DNA of 64,000 nt from Anthocerotibacter panamensis C109 (GTDB taxonomy: Bacteria; Cyanobacteriota; Cyanobacteriia; Gloeobacterales; Anthocerotibacteraceae). Positions 25,831 through 33,785 of the stretch are shown here, one piece after another. Position 1 is the stretch's first letter; each line of letters begins with the position of its first letter. Both the position numbers and the translations under genes were made by a program. Location of the stretch: NCBI RefSeq assembly GCF_018389385.1, contig NZ_CP062698.1:1491501-1555500 (forward strand), written 5' to 3'. The notes under the pieces were generated by a model. That model saw only the letters and a program-made list of their open reading frames with translations, made no database searches and was not told where the DNA came from.

Positions 25831-26607
25831 TTAAAACCTCAGAGCACCTCCAGAGCAATACGCGAGCCTTCTGGAGCTTTGAATAAGCGAACCGGAATAA
25901 TAAGTCGGTGCAGCGGCAAGAATGCGCTGCGGGGTGTGAATGTGACCGAGGGCAATATATTGGGCTGCTGCTGGGAGAATATTTTCACAGAGCGCGTAGG
26001 CATTGAGCGTATAAAACGGTACTTCTGAGTGGGCTAGGCGGGCTCCATCAATCGCTAAATGGGCGGTGAGGACATTGACGCTGTCCTCCCGAAAGCCCTG
26101 AGCGAGATTTTGGAGCAGTTTGCCGACTTGCTCCCGGTAGTACTGGCGCTGTTCGACATCATCTTTTTCCCAGAGATCGGTGGCAGTCAGGAGTTTGCGC
26201 TCGGAGGCAAAGGGCAGCATCCCGACACAGAGTTTGCCGCCCGGTGTATTCAAGGTGATCACCCCGCCGTTTTTGGCGAGTCGGGGGCGTCCGCGTGCCG
26301 CTACTCCGGCGAGAGAGAGCAAATTGGCAATGCCGTCAATCCGCACTGCTGCGTCATGATTCCCCGCAATCAAAATGGATGGAATTCCGGCTTGCTGAAG
26401 CCCATAAAAGAAGCGATAGGCGACCCGTTCTGCCTCTGCCGGGGGATTGGCAGTATCAAACAGATCCCCTGCCATCAGCACTGCATCCACTTCAAGGGCT
26501 TTGGCTTGGGCAAGCAGTTCATCGAGGACTAGCGCTAGTTCTGGAGTCCGGTCCACACCCTTCAGCCGCCTCCCCAAATGCCAATCTGCTGTATGGATTA
26601 AACGCAT
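25831..26607 (-). CDS. SbcD/Mre11-type metallophosphoesterase, apparently C-terminally shortened
   Basis: The protein has all the Mn-dependent exonuclease motifs of the calcineurin-like SbcD/Mre11 family: HTADWHLG (~5), AGDLFD (~47), AGNHD (~82), LTAHLAIDG (~181) and ALGHIHTP (~219). The family is normally near 400 residues; this one ends at 258. The family sequence stops right after YYSGSLIQ, followed by an unrelated short tail, so the C-terminal capping domain is missing. No sbcC partner is next to it. It may be a short-form nuclease that still works or a gene cut by deletion. Confidence 0.75.
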   Translation of the reverse strand: MRLIHTADWHLGRRLKGVDRTPELALVLDELLAQAKALEVDAVLMAGDLFDTANPPAEAERVAYRFFYGLQQAGIPSILIAGNHDAAVRIDGIANLLSLAGVAARGRPRLAKNGGVITLNTPGGKLCVGMLPFASERKLLTATDLWEKDDVEQRQYYREQVGKLLQNLAQGFREDSVNVLTAHLAIDGARLAHSEVPFYTLNAYALCENILPAAAQYIALGHIHTPQRILAAAPTYYSGSLIQSSRRLAYCSGGALRF

Positions 26608-26715
26608 GGGGGCTCCTCAGGCAGCTTAGTCTACTACTTCATCGAGTATAGAAAAATAACATTTACTCAGCTCCCTTAAAGACTAAAAGCCACTCAAAGG
26701 GCAGCTTTTAGTGTA

Positions 26716-26787
26716 AGCGGGTGATGGGATTCGAACCCACGACATCAACCTTGGCAAGGTTGCGCTCTACCACTGAGCTACACCCGC
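26716..26787 (-). tRNA. tRNA-Gly (anticodon GCC)
   Basis: On the minus strand the 72 bases fold as a cloverleaf: acceptor GCGGGTG pairs with CACCCGC, the D-arm is GCTC/GAGC, the anticodon stem CAACC/GGTTG encloses loop TTGCCAA (anticodon GCC), and the T-arm is GTGGG/CCCAT around TTCGAAT. The discriminator base is T, and CCA is not encoded. Confidence 0.95.
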
Positions 26788-26854
26788 AACGCTTTATTAG
26801 TATCGCTAAAAAGCAGGTGCCCTGTCAAGGTCTTATTTGCGTGGCTGCACGCAC

Positions 26855-27649
26855 TTACGTTCCCCCTGAGAGGTTATCGTCCTCTAAACTGCCATATATG
26901 CCGACCCTTGAAGGTTCCGTTTGCCAGGGAAAATCCGGGAGGGTTTCAATCGAGCGGCGCAGGGCCTGCTGCCAGGTATGCTGGAGTTTGATGAGGTAGG
27001 GGTCGTTGGCCTGTAGGCGGTGACGGTGACTGATCTCGAAGCTATTGGCCTCGTAGATGATGAGGTCCAAAGGTGGTCCCACCGAGGCATTACTCAGAAT
27101 CGTGCTATTCATCGAAAGCATGGCGTACTTGACAGCAGTCGTGAAGAGAGGTGCATCAAAGCGGTAGCCCCGGTCAAGGATCGGTTTGCCGTATTTGCTC
27201 TCCCCCAGTTGTAAGTAGGGGGTTTCGCGGCTGGCTTGGATGTGGTTGCCCTGAGTGTAGATGTGAAACAGCTCTGGAGGCTGTCCTGCCAATTGCCCTC
27301 CGACAATAAAGTTGGGGTTGAAGTTGAAATTGTCCCGCTCGAGGTAGGCGCGGTCGCGGCTCTCCACCAAGCGCAACTTTTCCCCTACATAGTTCGCTAC
27401 CTCATGTAAGGTATCAAAGCTGTGTAAATTGGGCCGTAGCTCCAAGCGCAGATCACGGCGCACAAGGGCGAGCGCTGCCTGCGTTGCGGCACGGTTTCCT
27501 GAGGCCATGAGCACACATACGCGCTCTGTCGGGACAGAGAAGTCAAACAGTTTGGGGTTGGTGTGGATATGATCCACCCCGGAATGGGTCCGAGTATCAG
27601 CCAGCATCACAAGACCCTGGGCATTTAAAAGCGCGAGACAGTAGGTCAT
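26855..27649 (-). CDS. Anbu, bacterial proteasome-like peptidase
   Basis: The 264-residue protein belongs to the Ntn-hydrolase family of proteasome beta subunits and HslV, subtype Anbu. The start MTYCLALL gives an N-terminal Thr after Met removal, which would be the nucleophile, followed by VMLADTRTHSGVDHI and LMASGNRAATQ, typical of Anbu. Known Anbu proteins assemble into large rings or helical stacks, and no ATPase partner is known. In many proteobacteria Anbu sits with ATP-grasp, alpha-E and transglutaminase genes; none of them is adjacent here. Confidence 0.88.
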   Translation of the reverse strand: MTYCLALLNAQGLVMLADTRTHSGVDHIHTNPKLFDFSVPTERVCVLMASGNRAATQAALALVRRDLRLELRPNLHSFDTLHEVANYVGEKLRLVESRDRAYLERDNFNFNPNFIVGGQLAGQPPELFHIYTQGNHIQASRETPYLQLGESKYGKPILDRGYRFDAPLFTTAVKYAMLSMNSTILSNASVGPPLDLIIYEANSFEISHRHRLQANDPYLIKLQHTWQQALRRSIETLPDFPWQTEPSRVGIYGSLEDDNLSGGT

Positions 27650-28319
27650 GGGCCACTAGGGCGCAGGAATGTAACCGAGTATACCAGGGCAAGCTTTACT
27701 CAACTTTGCCCATTTCAAAGAGTTGCAGCTTATGGACTGTGGAATACTTTAGCTAGGGAGATTGACCCCGCCCGCTTCGTTTTTTTTTCAGCGCTACATA
27801 GGTACAGCGGCATAGCTTTATTCTGATAGACCAAATAGCTCAAAGATAGTAAGGGGTATTTAAGTTCTGTACGGAAGATTGTTTTTGATGAGGTAAAGCC
27901 AGCTTATATTTCGGGATATATTTAATACGTAGAATCTCGTGCACTTCAGTCTGTGAATAAACTTTGTATACGGTATTTTCAGTACGCTATATGACGTATC
28001 CTTAAATTGAAATTCTAGTTTCATTTCTGTACTTTAAATCCTGTATTTTCTTAGGTAAACCTTGACTTAATAGAAAGTAGAATCATACGATGTGAATGTC
28101 ATAATTTAGGAAAGAACCTCCTTCTAATCTCCTGGTTATTGTCTGTCTCTGTCTTTAGGATGGAGTTTTTCCCTCGAACCACAAAGTCTGGCTTCTGGTT
28201 CTCAAGTCAGCTAATCACTGGAGTAGTCTTTCAATACGCAGGGTCTTGCAAGCTATTTTTGATAAGTCTATTTGCAAGACTTATACGGTCAACGCTGTAC
28301 CTAAAGGAGGTGCAATCCA
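27650..28319. other. A+T-rich intergenic region upstream of the acyl carrier protein gene
   Basis: This ~670-base stretch is much richer in A+T than its surroundings and holds no convincing gene. Short open frames inside it lack ribosome sites. A sigma70-like promoter can be placed at 28062-28091, leaving a leader of over 200 bases before the acyl carrier protein start. The base composition suggests either a large regulatory region or the edge of an inserted segment. Confidence 0.4.
28062..28091 (+). promoter_or_regulatory. Candidate sigma70 promoter for the acyl carrier protein gene
   Basis: TTGACT at 28062-28067 and TACGAT at 28086-28091 are separated by 18 bases. This is the best -35/-10 pair I found in the A+T-rich region upstream of 28320. 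Confidence 0.35.
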
Positions 28320-28754
28320 ATGTCATCTGAGGATTTTACGAAGACCAATAGTGACCGTGTCCACTCCGTTGTCATTAGTGATCTGGAGAAGGTTTTCACT
28401 CAAGCCTTCTTTGAGATTGTCAGTGACAAGACTGGCTATCCTGTGGAAGTGTTGGAGTTGGATATGAACTTAGAGGCTGATTTAGGAATTGATTCTATCA
28501 AGTGGGTCGAAATTCTCGGGGCCTTTATGGAGCAATTTCCTAACATCCCGCTGACCCTCCCACCAGAACAAGAAATAATCAACCTGCGGACTTTTAGACA
28601 AATCATCGACTATCTCGTGCGGCAGGGACAAGAAGCAGTAGAGGCACAGTCCGCATCCGCGGCTTCCAAATTGGCGACGGACCTCAGCAGACGGTTGACG
28701 ATGTTAAGAATGAATACGCTACGCCAGCGGGGAAAGACCTTGGATGAATCCTAG
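28320..28754 (+). CDS. Stand-alone acyl carrier protein of the PUFA-synthase/HglE type
   Basis: The 144-residue protein has a phosphopantetheine site in LEADLGIDSIKWVEILG (Ser59). This phrase is characteristic of the tandem carrier domains of PUFA synthases and related glycolipid synthases (PfaA, HglE), not of the fatty-acid ACP (DSLD). About 20 N-terminal and 50 C-terminal residues flank one carrier domain; the C-terminal part is basic and helical. A strong AAGGAGGTG site lies ahead of the ATG. No ketosynthase, transferase or other synthase gene is nearby, so its partners must be elsewhere. Confidence 0.82.
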   Translation: MSSEDFTKTNSDRVHSVVISDLEKVFTQAFFEIVSDKTGYPVEVLELDMNLEADLGIDSIKWVEILGAFMEQFPNIPLTLPPEQEIINLRTFRQIIDYLVRQGQEAVEAQSASAASKLATDLSRRLTMLRMNTLRQRGKTLDES

Positions 28755-28953
28755 CGCGGGTCTTGTAGAGCGTCCTTAACCATACCTGTCACGAGGAGGG
28801 CGTTCCTTGGAGCGTGGGTTGCTCCTGTGCGGCCTTGCTCCGTATCCCGACAGTAGCCCTTCTTTGAGCGGGTGCTCTACAGGAACAGAAACACACAACA
28901 ATTCTTTATATAATTTCTGGAGTTGCACCCATACAACTCTGGTAGGAAAAACT

Positions 28954-29478
28954 ATGCTGCATACGACCAAACGGCAAATTCGGAACCAACTCTGGATAGT
29001 GCACTGGACCATGGCAATAGCTTTTACGGTGATTTTTACCGTCGGTCTCTATATGGTCAATCTGCCAGATAAAGACCCTAGCGCTGGGTTCTTTTTCGAT
29101 TTCCATAAATCCATGGGAGTCCTGGTGATGTTTTTGCTCACGGCCCGTATCTTTTTGGTGTTGCGTAACTTGGGGCCAGCCCGTCCCAAAAACTGGCTGG
29201 TGACGGCAGCCCTGCATACCGCTCTCTATGTCTTCATGGTGGTGGTACCGCTCAGTGGATACTTTCTTTCCAACACCTCTGGGTATGGAGTCGCTTTATT
29301 TGGTCTGCCTATGCCCACGCTCTTTGGCAAGGATAGGGCCTTGAGTGAAACAGCCACTGAGGTGCACGTGTGGCTGGCCTATACGTTTGCTGCTTTTGTA
29401 GGGGTCCATCTTTTGGCCCAACGGAAATTCATGATGGCAACTTGGAGGCGCTTGACGGCCCGTCGCATTCCTGGGTAG
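28954..29478 (+). CDS. Cytochrome b561-type membrane protein
   Basis: This 174-residue protein has four predicted membrane helices with haem-ligand-type His in IVHWTMAIAF, FFDFHKSMGVL, AALHTALYVF and VHLLAQ, so it should bind two b haems and move electrons across the inner membrane. It matches the bacterial cytochrome b/b561 family. I placed the start at the ATG of MLHTTKRQ because the family begins there; an earlier in-frame start would add a non-conserved Ser/Cys-rich stretch. A TATAAT-like -10 lies just upstream (~28908). Confidence 0.85.
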   Translation: MLHTTKRQIRNQLWIVHWTMAIAFTVIFTVGLYMVNLPDKDPSAGFFFDFHKSMGVLVMFLLTARIFLVLRNLGPARPKNWLVTAALHTALYVFMVVVPLSGYFLSNTSGYGVALFGLPMPTLFGKDRALSETATEVHVWLAYTFAAFVGVHLLAQRKFMMATWRRLTARRIPG

Positions 29479-29533
29479 TGGGCACGTCAATAACTAAGAA
29501 AGTCTATTTCTAAATTATTTAGCAACGCAAGCT

Positions 29534-29578
29534 AAAAAAAGCCCCGATACAGTCAGCGTAGCTGAGCGTATACCGAGG
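29534..29578 (-). terminator. Rho-independent terminator downstream of the nitroreductase gene
   Basis: On the minus strand an imperfect hairpin (29542-29578) closes with CCTCGGTATA against TGTATCGGGG and has an inner stem TCAGC/GCTGA around TAC. It is followed by seven T residues. It lies in the convergent gap about 100 bases after the nitroreductase stop. Confidence 0.7.
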
Positions 29579-29671
29579 TTCCTTAGGTTATCGAAGACCA
29601 GACCTTACCAAACTGTTTTGTCAAGGCTGTGAACTGTTTGCGTCATTTGTATTGCAGGGCAGAAGCTCCCG

Positions 29672-30496
29672 CTACTCTAGGGGGAAGCCCAACTGTTGTA
29701 GCAGTATGCGCAGTTGATCCCGCCCACCTAAAGCGGCTGCGCCCGCTACCCGCCGGACAGAATGGTGCGACCAGGAACCGTTGACCGTCATATGCTGCTG
29801 TTGATAAAACGCCGCCATCCGCTCATCATAGGTCGCCACGGCCTGCGGGTCGGCAGCTTGTCCATAGACTTCCCGGTGTAAGACTGCCGTCTGGGGTAAC
29901 CGGGGTTTGATGGCGGCGGGATGGGCAGGATCAGAGTAGCCCACGCACAAGCCAAACACGGCAAAGACTTTCGGCGGCAGACCCAGTTGCGCTGCGACCT
30001 GTACGGGATGGTTGCGCATGGCACCAATATAGACTGTACCTAGGCCCAGGGATTCTGCCGCCACCACGGCATTTTGGGCTGCCAGGGCACAGTCAATTAG
30101 GGCGGTTACAAACAGCTCTAAATATTCCAATCCCGCGCAGGGGAGTTGCTGTCGTTGCGCCACTGCGCTCAGACGGGCGAGGTCAGCCAGCCAGACCAGA
30201 AACAGGGGGCATTGCCGGATCTGCGCTTGGTCGCCTGCCAAGTGGGACAACTGCTCTTTGCGTGCGCTATCTTCAATGGCGACCACACTCCAGGTCTGGA
30301 GGTTGGAGGAAGTGGCAGCGGATTGGGCTGCTGCCACCAAGAGTTCTAGGGTATTGGGGGGTAAAGAACGGCTCAGATAGGAGCGGATCGAGCGATGAGA
30401 CAGCAACGTTTCTAAACAAGCATTCCAGCCTGGATCGGCAACCAGGGCTTCAGCAAAGCCGTAGCGCTCCTGGAGTAGGGAGGTTAGGTCAGTCAT
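29672..30496 (-). CDS. FMN-dependent nitroreductase family protein (NfsA-like)
   Basis: The 274 residues match oxygen-insensitive NADPH nitroreductases of the NfsA/FRP group: HRSIRSYLSRSLP, AAAQSAATSSNLQTWSVV (FMN phosphate binding) and AAESLGLGTVYIGAMRNHP. These homodimers reduce nitro compounds, quinones or flavins; the true substrate is unknown. The start is the ATG of MTDLTSLLQ, with an in-frame alternative 18 bases upstream. A strong terminator lies downstream at 29534-29578. Confidence 0.87.
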   Translation of the reverse strand: MTDLTSLLQERYGFAEALVADPGWNACLETLLSHRSIRSYLSRSLPPNTLELLVAAAQSAATSSNLQTWSVVAIEDSARKEQLSHLAGDQAQIRQCPLFLVWLADLARLSAVAQRQQLPCAGLEYLELFVTALIDCALAAQNAVVAAESLGLGTVYIGAMRNHPVQVAAQLGLPPKVFAVFGLCVGYSDPAHPAAIKPRLPQTAVLHREVYGQAADPQAVATYDERMAAFYQQQHMTVNGSWSHHSVRRVAGAAALGGRDQLRILLQQLGFPLE

Positions 30497-30598
30497 CCAT
30501 CCAGTATGTACCAAGCGCTAAGTCTGACAGCGGGCTATTTACCAGAGTGCTTTGCGGGTATACTCTGAGGGCAGTTTGTTGTGTAGTTTTGCCCCTCT

Positions 30599-31471
30599 AT
30601 GCAAGCAATTCCCCCGACTTCCAGGCCCGTCAAGTATCTCACCGACCAAGGATTTTGGTTGGCTTGTCTGGCGGTTGCTACAGCCGCTTTTAATCTCTAC
30701 GCAGTGTGGAACGTCCTGCATGATAGTGATACAGTGGCGGTCCATGGCCTCTTTTGGGGAGCGCTGGGGATGCTGGTCTGGCGCAGGCGGCAAGCTTTAG
30801 TCTTGGAGAGTGGCCCGGTGGCGAGCCTGATGGGGAGTTTACTCCTCGTCACCGTAATTCTCAAGTGCGTGCAGTACTACAACTTTTTCACCCAATTGGC
30901 CCCCTTGCTCTGTGCCTTCGGGTTGGCCCTCATCGCTTCGGGCTTCAGCGGACTCAAGCAGTACACCAAGGAACTGCTCCTGATGGCGGTCCTGGTTTCT
31001 ACATTTTTGGTGGAGCTACTCTTTGCGGGCCAACTGCAAATACTCAGCCTTTTCACAGCCCGATTTAGCTACATGATGCTCTGGTATACTGGCTCAGATG
31101 TGGTCCGCCAAGGGACCTATATTCGCTTGCCTACCGGGGCTATCGATGTCTATCAGGGCTGTTCTGGGTTTGAATCGATGATGCAATTGCTCCGGCTGTC
31201 GGTGTTGTTCTTATTTTTGTTTCCTACACAAGCCTTCCAGAAAGTCTTAGTCCCGGTGGTGGGGCTAATCCTGGCGTTTAGTGTCAATGGCATACGGGTG
31301 GCTTTGATGGCCCTGCTGGTGGCTGCAAATAATCAGGAAGCCTTTAAATATTGGCATGAGGGGGATGGCTCCAATCTTTTTTCGGTAGTGACAATGTTAC
31401 TCTTTGGTTTCTTCTGCCGCACGTTTGTCCTTAAAGATGAGGATGAGGACGACCTGGAAGCCCCGTCATGA
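30599..31471 (+). CDS. Cyanoexosortase A
   Basis: This polytopic membrane transpeptidase (290 residues) is thought to recognise PEP-CTERM-like C-terminal signals and process exported, often glycosylated proteins. The exosortase triad is visible: Cys188 in YQGCSGFES, Arg233 in NGIRVALMA and His253 in WHEGDGSNLF. The next gene overlaps the stop by 4 bases (ATGA) and encodes its usual partner, and an HpsJ-type gene follows, so this is the standard cyanoexosortase A cluster. No protein with a clear PEP-CTERM tail is encoded in the window. Confidence 0.9.
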   Translation: MQAIPPTSRPVKYLTDQGFWLACLAVATAAFNLYAVWNVLHDSDTVAVHGLFWGALGMLVWRRRQALVLESGPVASLMGSLLLVTVILKCVQYYNFFTQLAPLLCAFGLALIASGFSGLKQYTKELLLMAVLVSTFLVELLFAGQLQILSLFTARFSYMMLWYTGSDVVRQGTYIRLPTGAIDVYQGCSGFESMMQLLRLSVLFLFLFPTQAFQKVLVPVVGLILAFSVNGIRVALMALLVAANNQEAFKYWHEGDGSNLFSVVTMLLFGFFCRTFVLKDEDEDDLEAPS

Positions 31472-32145
31472 AGGGCTGGTGGAAACAAGCACGCCTTCCT
31501 TTCCTGGTGCTGATTTCGCTGGGAGTGCTGATTTCGTTGGGCCGACTTGTGACCGAACCAGATTGGGGCAAGCCGCCCCGGACCCCCTTTATGTTCCCTG
31601 CTGCTGTTCCTTTGGCGGGTTGGCAGTCCGAGTCTGTTGTGATCTCCCCCTTGGTGGCGCAGGAAGGGCAAACGCTGGAGATTTTACAAGCCGAAGCGGT
31701 CTATCACTACCGGCGCAATGGGGTGCCGCTCGCCATCACCGCCCGCTACTTTGTGGAGACGACTGGGGATGTAGGGAGCTTTCTACAGCGCTACTCGGTA
31801 GGTTCTGCGAGTAAGGAGGCCACCCTGCGCGAGTCCCCGGACGGCGGATTTTATGGTCTGTTTGTGCACGCCGGACAGGCCCAATTGAGTGCTTGCATCA
31901 ATCCGCGTGGGGCGAGTACCGTGACAGCGCAACAGTTTCGCAGCAACCGTGAGACCTATGAGCCTCTACCTCAGCGCCTGATCCCCTGGCTTTTGAACCA
32001 AAATTATCTGCGCGACAATCGCTGTCTGTGGACCCATCTTTCACTCCCGGTCCGTCAGATGCCCCCTGAGCGCGCCTATGCCCTGCTGGAGGATACCTGG
32101 CGACTCTGGTATGGTTGGTGGACCCCCCACTTTCCTTCCCCCTAA
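31468..32145 (+). CDS. Cyanoexosortase A system-associated protein
   Basis: This 225-residue protein has an N-terminal membrane helix (LPFLVLISLGVLISLGRLV) and a periplasmic EpsI-like domain with EAVYHYRRNG, FVETTGDVGSFLQRY and CLWTHLSLPV. It overlaps the exosortase gene by 4 bases, so the two are translationally coupled. EpsI-like partners accompany exosortases in many genomes, but their biochemical function is not established. Confidence 0.82.
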   Translation: MKGWWKQARLPFLVLISLGVLISLGRLVTEPDWGKPPRTPFMFPAAVPLAGWQSESVVISPLVAQEGQTLEILQAEAVYHYRRNGVPLAITARYFVETTGDVGSFLQRYSVGSASKEATLRESPDGGFYGLFVHAGQAQLSACINPRGASTVTAQQFRSNRETYEPLPQRLIPWLLNQNYLRDNRCLWTHLSLPVRQMPPERAYALLEDTWRLWYGWWTPHFPSP

Positions 32146-32211
32146 TCGTTGATCGTGAGCTAAACTCCTGGTGCTGTCCAGAAATACAAAAGTGTAGACC
32201 AAGGTTCAGTG

Positions 32212-32964
32212 ATGGAACGCAATGCAAACGTGTGGTGGTCCGGTTCTCTATTTCGTCTGGTAGGCTATGGTCTGCTACTGCTCACCGCTTTTGACCTGGC
32301 TGGAATTTTCTTTCCCCCGCATTTCGCCGACCCGGTGTGGGAATTTCAGATGGTAGGCCGTCTGGTCGAGGGGGTGGGTGTGCCTCTATTAGCCTTGACC
32401 ATGATTTTTTATGGCGAGGCCAGTCTGCGGGAATTGACGATCCTCAAGATCCTCTCCTGGCTGACGCTGGTGGTCGGTCTGCTCTACTTGCTCTTGTTAC
32501 CTTTGGGATTGAGTACCACTTGGCGCATCAATACCCAAAACAACCGCGAGGTCAGCAACCAGATCAACCAACAACTAGCGCAGATCCAGCAGCGCAAGGA
32601 GATCCTGAACCAAGCTAGCGACCGCGATTTGGACGCCTTCTTCCTCAGCCTCAAGCGCCAAAGCCGCGCAACGGGCATCAAAAGCTCCCAGGAACTGCGC
32701 TCCCGGCTCTTTACAGAGATCGCTCGGATCGAGGGGCAAGTGAAGGCTTTAGCAGATGCCCGCCGCTTGGAGGCGCTCCAGGGGTTACTTAAAAATTCCG
32801 CCAAGTGGAACCTAGGAGCCCTGGTTTCGGGTTTTCTCTTCCTGTTGATTTGGCGAATTACCATCCAACGAATCACCGCAGAGGAACAGAAGACCCTCGC
32901 CGAGATGGAAGAGCTTTTGGAGGAAGAAGGGGGCTTGGGGCTTGGGTTTAGCCGTAAAGGCTAG
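32212..32964 (+). CDS. HpsJ-like protein, cyanoexosortase A-associated
   Basis: The 250 residues show three or four membrane helices (RLVGYGLLLLTAFDLAGIFF, ILSWLTLVVGLLYLLLLPLG and one near the C-terminus) separated by a long soluble helical region rich in Gln and Asn (QINQQLAQIQQRKE). This matches the HpsJ family, named from the hormogonium polysaccharide genes and often found beside cyanoexosortase. The ATG at 32212 directly follows a possible GTG start at 32209. Its stop overlaps the convergent SirB1-like gene by 4 bases. Confidence 0.75.
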   Translation: MERNANVWWSGSLFRLVGYGLLLLTAFDLAGIFFPPHFADPVWEFQMVGRLVEGVGVPLLALTMIFYGEASLRELTILKILSWLTLVVGLLYLLLLPLGLSTTWRINTQNNREVSNQINQQLAQIQQRKEILNQASDRDLDAFFLSLKRQSRATGIKSSQELRSRLFTEIARIEGQVKALADARRLEALQGLLKNSAKWNLGALVSGFLFLLIWRITIQRITAEEQKTLAEMEELLEEEGGLGLGFSRKG

Positions 32965-33785
32965 AGGTGCTGGCGGATCGATGCCAAAAGCTGCGTCAGC
33001 ATAGGAACATCGCGGGCTGTCGGCATCCCCGCTAGATAAGCTGTGAGGTCGGCCGCAGCCGCAGCCCAATGCCCCAGGCGATGGTGGATCAGTCCCCGGT
33101 CGCGCAGTTCCAGGGCAGCTTCGGGGAAAAGTAAGAGCAAGCGCTCAATCGCTGCGAGCGCTCTCGGGAAGTCCTGCTGGGTGGCATAGATCATTTTGAG
33201 GTTGGTGACCATACGCCCCAAAAAGGCGCGCGGCCCGACCGGGGTACGCAGAAGTGGGGCCAGTTCAGCCACTGCCACGGGTCGACCATAGACTTGGGCC
33301 ATCCGCTCGGCACACTCCTCAGCAAAGAGGATTTCCCCTGCATTAAAGGCATCGACAAAGATCCCGCTCTCATCAAAGTCCGGGCGAATCAGAAAATGGC
33401 CCGGTGTCCCGACCCCGACCATGGGGAAATCGATGCGACGGGCTACTTCCAGGTAGACTAGCGCCAGGGTGATAGGGATGCCGGTGCGGCGGTTGAGGAC
33501 TTCGTTGAGGTAGCTGTTGCGCGGGTCATAGTAGTCGCTGGTGTTGCCGCTAAAGCCCAAATTCTCATAGAAGTAGCGGTTGAGGCACTGGAGGATACGC
33601 AGGGGATAAAGTTCGGCGGGTAGACGCTCCCGGACTTCTGTAGCCATCGTGTCGAGGGCGTTGAGGTATTCCAGAGGGTCGAGGTCGGGGTACTCTTCCT
33701 GGGCGATATAGAGGGCCGCCTCCGCTAGGTCAATCTGCTCTTCCGGCTGCTGGACTTCTTGGGCAAAGTATTGACGTGCATCCAT
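32961..33785 (-). CDS. SirB1 family protein (transglutaminase-like/TPR)
   Basis: The 274-residue protein matches the SirB1 family: YYDPRNSYLNEVLNRRTGIP, then a transglutaminase-like core with TPGHFLIRPDF and VDAFNAGEIL, and a C-terminal tetratricopeptide-like region (ALAAIERLLLLFPEAALELR). The usual catalytic Cys of true transglutaminases is not obvious, so it may be a non-enzymatic scaffold. The ATG directly abuts the selD stop with no spacing, so the two are an operon. Confidence 0.83.
   Translation of the reverse strand: MDARQYFAQEVQQPEEQIDLAEAALYIAQEEYPDLDPLEYLNALDTMATEVRERLPAELYPLRILQCLNRYFYENLGFSGNTSDYYDPRNSYLNEVLNRRTGIPITLALVYLEVARRIDFPMVGVGTPGHFLIRPDFDESGIFVDAFNAGEILFAEECAERMAQVYGRPVAVAELAPLLRTPVGPRAFLGRMVTNLKMIYATQQDFPRALAAIERLLLLFPEAALELRDRGLIHHRLGHWAAAAADLTAYLAGMPTARDVPMLTQLLASIRQHL

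Noticed and set aside
28139-28330. 63-codon open frame just before the acyl carrier protein gene
   Set aside because: It overlaps the strong ribosome site of the carrier gene and its translation looks random.
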